From Bacteroidota bacterium (lineage in GTDB: Bacteria > Bacteroidota > Bacteroidia > Chitinophagales > BACL12), in the NCBI GenBank assembly GCA_029571985.1, contig JAKQVC010000102.1, positions 1 to 38,593 of the forward strand: 38,593 bases of DNA, given 5' to 3'. Both the position numbers and the translations under genes were made by a program. Below, piece after piece: positions 32,796 to 38,593 of the stretch. The stretch's first letter is position 1. Every line of letters begins with the position of its first letter. The notes beneath the pieces are model-generated. The model had not been told where the DNA came from, did no database searches, and saw nothing but the letters and a program-made list of their open reading frames with translations.

Positions 32796-32806
32796 AGACA
32801 GATGCG

Positions 32807-33637
32807 TTATAAAGCGTTCAATTCTACAAATGCGGATTGAATTTTTTCTCCAAAAAAATAGGAGGCATGCGCATCGAAATTCTGCGTATCGTCAGTTGTA
32901 TAAAAAGTGCGTTTTCCCTGTTTACTGCAACGCGCTTCCATTTCGGGATGACGCATTAAATAATCAGCGAGACTATCGGCCACAATTTCACCCTGGGCAA
33001 TAATGCGCATATGCGGACCCACAAACTGCCTGATTTTATCCATGATGAGCGGATAATGTGTGCATCCCAATAAAATGGTATCCATATCCGCAGCTTTACT
33101 GAGCAGATTTTTTGTGTGTTGCGCAACAAAATAATCAGCGCCCGGATGTGTATGTTCGTTATTTTCTATGAGCGGCACCCACATCGGACAAGCTTCCTGC
33201 ACCACGCGAATTTCAGGCCAGGCTTTTTCAATTTCGATGATATAACTTTCTGATACCACTGTGCCGGTTGTGGCGAAAACACCTACGCTGCCGGTTTGGG
33301 TAATATTGCCAATCATTTCCGCCGTTGGTCTGATCACACCAAGCACGCGTTTATCGGGCGCTATGCGGGGTAAATCCTGTTGCTGAATGGTGCGCAACGC
33401 TTTTGCAGATGCCGTGTTACAGGCGAGGATAACCAGCGGACATCCCTGATTAAATAAATGCTGTACACATTCGAGGGTATACTGATATACGGCTTCAAAA
33501 CTCCGGTTGCCATATGGAGCACGCGCATTGTCGCCCAAATACATAAAATCATATTGAGGCAACACACGCACCATCTCGCGCAATACGGTTAATCCACCGT
33601 AGCCGGAATCAAACACACCAATTGGAAAAGACTGCAC
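32807..33637 (-). CDS. murI: Glutamate racemase
   Basis: This 276-residue protein is a full-length glutamate racemase, making D-glutamate for peptidoglycan. The two catalytic cysteines are visible as ACNTASA (C73) and LLGCTHYPL (C192, with H194 beside it). The substrate-binding FDSGYGGLTV (D10-S11) is near the start and NARAPYG is at about 37-43. The active site is complete. A CAAAATTA box on the plus strand at 33642-33649 is a possible minus-strand -7 element (TAATTTTG) 5 bases before the start codon, implying a very short leader. No murA-like neighbour is in the window. Confidence 0.95.
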   Translation of the reverse strand: MQSFPIGVFDSGYGGLTVLREMVRVLPQYDFMYLGDNARAPYGNRSFEAVYQYTLECVQHLFNQGCPLVILACNTASAKALRTIQQQDLPRIAPDKRVLGVIRPTAEMIGNITQTGSVGVFATTGTVVSESYIIEIEKAWPEIRVVQEACPMWVPLIENNEHTHPGADYFVAQHTKNLLSKAADMDTILLGCTHYPLIMDKIRQFVGPHMRIIAQGEIVADSLADYLMRHPEMEARCSKQGKRTFYTTDDTQNFDAHASYFFGEKIQSAFVELNAL

Positions 33638-33680
33638 GATGCAAAATTAGTATAAATTGTGTGCAGGCCTATGGAGGCGA

Positions 33681-34766
33681 TTATCTGTAATCAGATGCAT
33701 GAAATGCCTCTTTATTTGAAAACTCAAACGGGTGAGGATTAAAATAATTGGCAAAACTATCAAAGATGGACTGGTTTCTGCTTACCCAGGCATCAAATCC
33801 ATCCGGATCGCCCATCATAAACAGCCAATAATTATAAGCATCATAGTGCCCCAGATCTTTTAATTCTTTTTGAAATTTAATCAAGGCAATATCATGATGT
33901 TTTGCAAAATCACCTTGAAACCAGTAATCGAGCACACTAGCTCTCAAACGAACCAAACTGGCCAGCGTAAGTGTATCGGTCATGGCAACCGCCACGCTGT
34001 GCGCTGCACCATATTCAAAGCAGAATGGCATAATGCCTTTTTTCATCTCTTTAATTCCTTTATCATCGAGATACAAGGTGTTTGAACATAGATTTACGGA
34101 TACACTGGTATCACCAAAAACAATAGCCTCCTGGTACGCATTAAACATGCGCTCGCTGATTTCTCTGGTGCGGTCTGAATTGCGTTCGAGGTTCATGAAT
34201 ATTTCGCCATACATCAATCCCCAGATAATATTATTTGACGAGCAATATAAAATTGCCGCGCGATAATAATTACTTGGAAACTGCGGATCCACTTCTATCC
34301 CCACCTCATAATATGGCAGGGCATCACTATACCGTTCAAGGCCCCAATACACGTTGCCGTATTCGAGGTATAGTTTGCCACTTTCCGGAAATTTATCAAT
34401 TCCCTCGGCATAGGTAGCAAAGGCGTTTGTGGTATCTCCCAAAATATCATACGCATTTCCGATCAGCTGATAACACTGGTCGGTTACATCTTTATGGTTT
34501 TTTAGCTTTTCGAGTGTTCGAATGGCTGTATTGTAATCGCGTTTGCTGTAGTAGGCATATCCGATTTCATAAGGATAATCGTAATTATCCGGATCGAGTT
34601 TGATACATTCCCTCAGCATCTCGATGCTCTGATCGTAATAACCGCTATCCATCAATGTGATAGCTTTCAGCGCTTTCTCAACCGCGATATCTTTGTTCGA
34701 CTGAGCAAATAGCCCGGAAGAGGTTAACAAAGCAACTCCAAGAAGTAGTGTGTACAGGTTACGCAT
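33681..34766 (-). CDS. Secreted TPR-repeat protein
   Basis: This 361-residue protein has a signal peptide (about 1-22, ending GLFAQ) followed by at least four TPR units to about 190. Recognisable units are YPYEIGYAYYSKRDYNTAIR, YQLIGNAYDILGDTTNAFA and LYLEYGNVYWGLERYSDALP. The C-terminal 150 residues are not obviously TPR and hold no recognised domain. It is probably a periplasmic or outer-membrane-associated scaffold; the partner is unknown. It lies 43 bases upstream of murI on the same strand, and its own start is preceded by a CAAATATA box at 34783-34790. Confidence 0.75.
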   Translation of the reverse strand: MRNLYTLLLGVALLTSSGLFAQSNKDIAVEKALKAITLMDSGYYDQSIEMLRECIKLDPDNYDYPYEIGYAYYSKRDYNTAIRTLEKLKNHKDVTDQCYQLIGNAYDILGDTTNAFATYAEGIDKFPESGKLYLEYGNVYWGLERYSDALPYYEVGIEVDPQFPSNYYRAAILYCSSNNIIWGLMYGEIFMNLERNSDRTREISERMFNAYQEAIVFGDTSVSVNLCSNTLYLDDKGIKEMKKGIMPFCFEYGAAHSVAVAMTDTLTLASLVRLRASVLDYWFQGDFAKHHDIALIKFQKELKDLGHYDAYNYWLFMMGDPDGFDAWVSRNQSIFDSFANYFNPHPFEFSNKEAFHASDYR

Positions 34767-34801
34767 GGGCGTTTATTTTTTTCAAATATAATAAAAACAA
34801 T

Positions 34802-34833
34802 AAAAAAAGTCCTGCCGCACCCGACAGGACTTT
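34802..34833 (-). terminator. Terminator of the bamA-ompH-ompH operon
   Basis: On the minus strand the stem AAAGTCCTG (34833-34825) with CAGGACTTT (34814-34806) is followed by a T run (34808-34802). The stem continues with one mismatched pair. It begins 19 bases after the stop codon of the downstream OmpH gene and is a convincing intrinsic terminator. Confidence 0.8.
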
Positions 34834-34852
34834 CCATGATTTCATAGTGGTA

Positions 34853-35353
34853 TTATTGTATACCGAGTTTCTTTTTCATGAGTGGCATTACATCCACACA
34901 ATCGGCACCGATATATAACATGGCACTGGCATCGAGAATAGTTGTGAACTTTCCCTCAGCACCTACTTCTTTTACCTTGGCTTGAATATTATCCAAAATC
35001 GGTGTGTAGAGCTCCTGTTTGCGCGCAGCAAGTTTATCATTCGACTTTGCTTCAAAATCGTTTAAGCGAATCTGCATATTGCCCAAATCAGTTTCAACTG
35101 TTTCTACTTTGATATCGCTCCAGGTTTTTGCATTGGCGGTATAGTCACCCAGCAAATTGTTGTATTCGCGCAAATAACCATCGTAAATTGCCTGTGCTTC
35201 TGTGGCAAATGCGGTTAACAGAGAGTCGGCCCTTTTTACTTCAGGCATCACCTTAAGCAGGTCGCTGGTGTTGAGGTAGCCAATTTTTTGAGCATCTGCG
35301 TGTGTTATGGCTACCGATAGCATAGCCAATAAAAGGAAAAGTCTGGTTTTCAT
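34853..35353 (-). CDS. Skp/OmpH-family periplasmic chaperone (second copy)
   Basis: This 166-residue protein has a signal peptide (about 1-21, ending ADAQ), KIGYLNTSDLLKVMPEVK at the start of the mature part, and a long alpha-helical coiled-coil middle. These are the features of Skp/OmpH chaperones, which carry unfolded outer-membrane proteins to the BAM complex in the periplasm. It is the last gene of the operon, 22 bases after its paralogue. Its sequence is clearly diverged from that copy, so the two may hold different clients. Confidence 0.85.
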   Translation of the reverse strand: MKTRLFLLLAMLSVAITHADAQKIGYLNTSDLLKVMPEVKRADSLLTAFATEAQAIYDGYLREYNNLLGDYTANAKTWSDIKVETVETDLGNMQIRLNDFEAKSNDKLAARKQELYTPILDNIQAKVKEVGAEGKFTTILDASAMLYIGADCVDVMPLMKKKLGIQ

Positions 35354-35375
35354 TTATTTAGTAAACTTAGTATGA

Positions 35376-35903
35376 TTAATTAGATTTAGTTGGCGTGTAA
35401 CCCAGTTTTTTAATGATCTCATCACTCTTATCATTTTCCGGATTGGCATATAATAAAGTTGTAGAGCTGGATTTATCAAATATAAAATCGTATCCGCGTT
35501 CGCGGGCATATTTTTCGATGGCTTCGAACACTTTATCCTGAATAGGCTTTACGAGTTCCTGACGTTTCTGGAAGAGTTCGCCTTCATAGCCGAATTTTGC
35601 TTTTTGAAAATCCTTAATGGCTTTTTCCTTCGCCTCAATTTCTCCAATTTTAGCTTTCTTCTGGTCTTCAGTCAGCAGGTATTGTTCATTCTGGAAGTTG
35701 CGATACATTTCGTCTACTTCCTTTTGTTTCTTTTCCACCTCAGTGCGCCATTCCTGAGTCAGTTTATCGATATCCTCCTGCGCTTTTTTGTATTCAGGTA
35801 TGTTGTCGAGGATATAATCCGTATTTACGTAGGCAAATCGTTGTGCCTGAGCGGTTAAAGTTGCTCCCATGATGATGGTAGCGATAAGCAGCATTTTTTT
35901 CAT
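35376..35903 (-). CDS. Skp/OmpH-family periplasmic chaperone (first copy)
   Basis: The real start is the ATG read from 35903 (175 residues, MKKMLLIATI...), because the longer frame runs into the end of bamA and lacks a signal peptide. The signal peptide is about 1-20 (ending AQAQ). The mature protein opens with RFAYVNTDYILDNIPEYKKA and continues as a charged coiled coil (about 40-115) before the beta-rich end. It should act with BamA in outer-membrane biogenesis. It lies 16 bases downstream of bamA. Confidence 0.88.
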   Translation of the reverse strand: MKKMLLIATIIMGATLTAQAQRFAYVNTDYILDNIPEYKKAQEDIDKLTQEWRTEVEKKQKEVDEMYRNFQNEQYLLTEDQKKAKIGEIEAKEKAIKDFQKAKFGYEGELFQKRQELVKPIQDKVFEAIEKYARERGYDFIFDKSSSTTLLYANPENDKSDEIIKKLGYTPTKSN

Positions 35904-35919
35904 AATCTGAGTGTTTTTT

Positions 35920-38593
35920 TTATTCTGGTTCGAAGCCCAATACAACCGTGAATTTGCCATTACGTGTCAGGTAATCGAAAAATCCGTCGGCCTGTTGGAG
36001 GTCTCCTGGTACCAGATCGTCAAACCTTATGCCATAATCTACACCGAGGAGTCCGAACATTGGCAGCCAGGCCCTAACACCCAAGCCAGCCGTGCGTTTG
36101 ATGTTAAATGGATTATATGCAGAAATATCCGGATACAGGTTTCCACCCTCCGCAAAAGCCAGTGCATAGATGTTGGCGGTCTGACTTCTGACAATCGGAT
36201 AACGCAATTCTACGGTATACTTATTGAAGATAGCCTCATTCCGTGCGGACGTGCTGTTTGTTTGCGGGAACACATCATAACCACGCATGGAGATGATATC
36301 GGTACCCACAAAAGTATTATTAAATCCACCCGATAAACCATCGCCACCTAACTGGAAGCGTTCGAAAGGCGGAATGCCCACGTCATTGTTGTAGGCACCT
36401 AACCAGCCAAATTTCACGGCTGTGCGCAATACCAATTTACCTACAACAGGCGTATACCAATCGGCATTGAAGCGAATTTTATAATACTCGATAAATTTAT
36501 ATTTCTCTTCTGTGTCTAATTCACCATAATTCTTCTGGTTGAACAAACTGTATGGTGGTGTAAGTTGCAGAGAGAGCATGATATTACTTCCTGATCTTGG
36601 GAACTGTGCATCGTCAACCGACAAGCGGGAAATAGATTCCTTAATGCTGAAGTTATTATAATCGCCATTGGTAGCAATAAAATAAGGATAGTCGCGGAGG
36701 CGATAATTAAAATAGCTGGCGGTGCTCGACAAATAAAAATAATCATCCGGCCATTTTAAACGGATGCTATATCCCAATGAAGCACCATTAGCAACGAATT
36801 TACCTTCCAGTGAATCGTATGTGGTGAGCGGAATATTATATCCAAGCTGCGTACGTGTCAACGACACACTTAAAGCATTTGGTTTTTTTCCGAGGAACCA
36901 TGGTTCAACAAATCCGATATTAAAGGCCTGATATAAACGACCGGTTGTATTTACGCGGAACGACAATTTCTGTCCATCACCCATCGGCACCGGTTGCCAG
37001 CCTTCTTTTTTAAACATCTGACTGGTGCTCCAGTTATTCAGGATAATACCAACCGTTGCCAGTACGCCAAAACCCTGACCTCCATAACCGGCTGATAATT
37101 CGAGCTGATCGGAAGGTTTTTCTACCACCGTATATTCAATATCAACTGTTCCGGATTCGGGATGCGGAATTGGGTTAATACCGATTTGTTCCTGATCAAA
37201 TAATCCAAGCGCAATAATTTCTCGTTGCGAACGAATTACCTGCGAGCGGTTAAATTTCTGTCCGGGATACGTTCTGAGTTCGCGACGAATTACGTGCTCA
37301 CTTGTTTTGGTATTTCCGGTAATAATAATTTTGTCGATAATTGCCTGCGGACCTTCCACAATGCGAATTTCGAGGTCAATGCTATCATCCTGCGCCCAGA
37401 TTTCAACAGGCGTAATACGGAAGAATAAATAGCCGTCATCCATATATAAGGATGTAATATCCGGACGGGTCAAGTCAAATGAAATACGTTGTTCCAGGTA
37501 CACCTGATCATAAATATCACCCTTGTCAATACCTAATACCGAATCCAGATAAGTGGTTCTGTATTTGGTGTTGCCTTTCCAGGTAATATTGCGGAAATAA
37601 TAAATATCGCCTTCATCAATCACATAACGCAAACCAATATTGCGGTCGTCCATATCATACACTGTATCCAACCGCACTTGTGCATCGCGATAGCCTAGTG
37701 ATTTATAATAAGTTACCACATTTTGAGCATCGGTGCGCGCTTTATCTGCATCAAACTTTGACTGATTGAAAATGCGAATCTGCACGCGGTCCGACACAAA
37801 ATCCAAAATACTGTTTACGCTGATTGACGATAAGATATTCGCAATGCCACCCACCGTAAAATTCTCTTTCGTAATTGGTTTTTCCGGATTGTTATAGAAC
37901 GGATCTATTTTCGTGCGCACCTTCGTATCCTTCATTTGCTTCTGCACCATCCGGTCGCTCACTTCTGCATTGCCATCCAACACAATTTCGCCAATCCGCA
38001 CTTTCGGACCTTTAATAACATCGATATATACAATGACACTATTCATGCGCGCCGTGTCAGGTTTTCCATATACATCCACCTCCGCATTTAAATATCCTTT
38101 TTCTGCAAAATATTCTTTTACGGTATTGGTGATATGCACTTTAGTATAATCAGCGTACGGCGTAACGTTGCCGATAATATCCAGTAAAGGACGCAAATCT
38201 TCATCCTGCGATTTAGTAGTTCCGGTGAAGGCAAACAAACCGATTTTCGGTAATTCGGTTACTTCCACTACTAACCAAATCTGATCGCCGAGAATTTTTT
38301 CGATGCGCACCTGCACATCCGAAAAAAGGCGCATTTTCCACAAGCTTTTAATCGCGAGTGCGAAATCCTCTCCAGGAACAGTTAATTGCAAACCAGGTGT
38401 TAAACCCGTGCGCACGATTAAACTATTTAAGTCGAGGTTAGCCGAAGTAACCCCGCGAATTTCCGTACCCGCAATGGTATACTTTTTCGGATTACCGTAA
38501 TCAATCGCATTTGAATCAGCGCCGAAAGTTTGGGCAAATGACATGCCTGACAGCAGCATCAACATTCCACACAGCATCAGGCTGTACACAGAT
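35920..38593 (-). CDS. bamA: BamA/Omp85-family outer-membrane assembly factor (5' end at the window edge)
   Basis: About 890 residues are visible. The hydrophobic stretch SLMLCGMLMLLSGMSFAQ is the end of a signal peptide, but its charged N-terminus is missing and the only in-frame start before it is a GTG at 38589. The true start therefore probably lies past the right edge. Multiple POTRA domains (about 30-480) carry YTIAGTEIRGVTSANLD, KVRIGEIVLDGNAEVSD and IDKIIITGNTKTSEHVIRRE, followed by a C-terminal 16-strand barrel with MRGYDVF as the Omp85 lid element and a final FTVVLGFEPE. It inserts barrel proteins into the outer membrane. The gene leads an operon with two OmpH genes. Confidence 0.9.
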   Translation of the reverse strand, partial: SVYSLMLCGMLMLLSGMSFAQTFGADSNAIDYGNPKKYTIAGTEIRGVTSANLDLNSLIVRTGLTPGLQLTVPGEDFALAIKSLWKMRLFSDVQVRIEKILGDQIWLVVEVTELPKIGLFAFTGTTKSQDEDLRPLLDIIGNVTPYADYTKVHITNTVKEYFAEKGYLNAEVDVYGKPDTARMNSVIVYIDVIKGPKVRIGEIVLDGNAEVSDRMVQKQMKDTKVRTKIDPFYNNPEKPITKENFTVGGIANILSSISVNSILDFVSDRVQIRIFNQSKFDADKARTDAQNVVTYYKSLGYRDAQVRLDTVYDMDDRNIGLRYVIDEGDIYYFRNITWKGNTKYRTTYLDSVLGIDKGDIYDQVYLEQRISFDLTRPDITSLYMDDGYLFFRITPVEIWAQDDSIDLEIRIVEGPQAIIDKIIITGNTKTSEHVIRRELRTYPGQKFNRSQVIRSQREIIALGLFDQEQIGINPIPHPESGTVDIEYTVVEKPSDQLELSAGYGGQGFGVLATVGIILNNWSTSQMFKKEGWQPVPMGDGQKLSFRVNTTGRLYQAFNIGFVEPWFLGKKPNALSVSLTRTQLGYNIPLTTYDSLEGKFVANGASLGYSIRLKWPDDYFYLSSTASYFNYRLRDYPYFIATNGDYNNFSIKESISRLSVDDAQFPRSGSNIMLSLQLTPPYSLFNQKNYGELDTEEKYKFIEYYKIRFNADWYTPVVGKLVLRTAVKFGWLGAYNNDVGIPPFERFQLGGDGLSGGFNNTFVGTDIISMRGYDVFPQTNSTSARNEAIFNKYTVELRYPIVRSQTANIYALAFAEGGNLYPDISAYNPFNIKRTAGLGVRAWLPMFGLLGVDYGIRFDDLVPGDLQQADGFFDYLTRNGKFTVVLGFEPE

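Overview
The window looks like a chromosomal segment of a member of the Bacteroidota. The evidence is a PorP/SprF-family protein, GldH, three proteins with type IX secretion (T9SS) C-terminal sorting tails, a complete bat (aerotolerance) operon, an rpoN/asnS divergent pair, and several upstream sites matching the Bacteroidota promoter (TTG, 19-21 bases, TAnnTTTG). The lineage inside the phylum cannot be fixed from the sequence alone. There are no rRNA or tRNA genes, CRISPR arrays, transposases or phage genes that I can see. Most of the window is ordinary, densely packed core genome.

Layout. Positions 1-543 hold no gene but several repeats: two tandem hairpin units, one copy of a dispersed repeat, and a direct/inverted repeat element that ends on the stop codon of the PorP/SprF gene (542-1570, minus). 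Next come two tandem, translationally coupled, secreted iduronate-2-sulfatase-like enzymes of equal length (1700-6780, minus). Exonuclease III (plus) faces a minus-strand run of glutathione-peroxidase-like gene, holB, ricT and gldH (7689-11342). A 6-pyruvoyl-tetrahydropterin-synthase-like gene (plus) and a group III truncated haemoglobin gene (minus) converge at 11.8 kb.

From 12.65 to 20.8 kb runs one uninterrupted plus-strand operon: MoxR ATPase, DUF58, a BatD-like membrane protein, BatA, BatB, BatC, BatD and BatE, with most junctions overlapping or nearly so. It meets a minus-strand PAP2-like membrane protein and rpoN (20.8-22.9 kb). asnS (plus) is divergent from rpoN and ends in a clear terminator. 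A two-gene unit of a T9SS-tailed secreted protein and a di-haem cytochrome c peroxidase follows, then an Fe(II)/2OG-type oxygenase and a small outer-membrane beta-barrel protein with its own promoter and terminator.

Positions 28.9-29.7 kb are an intergenic repeat cluster whose main motif is shared with the repeat zone at 163-190. After it lie a histidine-bearing multispanning membrane protein, ferritin, a very small cysteine-rich lipoprotein, a glycosyltransferase, murI, a TPR protein, and the bamA-ompH-ompH outer-membrane assembly operon, which runs off the right edge.

Functionally the window is weighted to the cell envelope: outer-membrane protein assembly (BamA, two Skp/OmpH chaperones), T9SS and gliding (PorP/SprF, GldH, T9SS cargo), peptidoglycan precursor supply (MurI), and the Bat complex. 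Iron and oxygen handling (ferritin, truncated haemoglobin, two peroxidases) is a second theme. I do not see a convincing wholly new multi-gene system. The observations most worth a second look are the intergenic repeat families, the paired exported sulfatases, the repetitive N/Q/R/D tail on RicT, and the unassigned histidine-bearing membrane protein.
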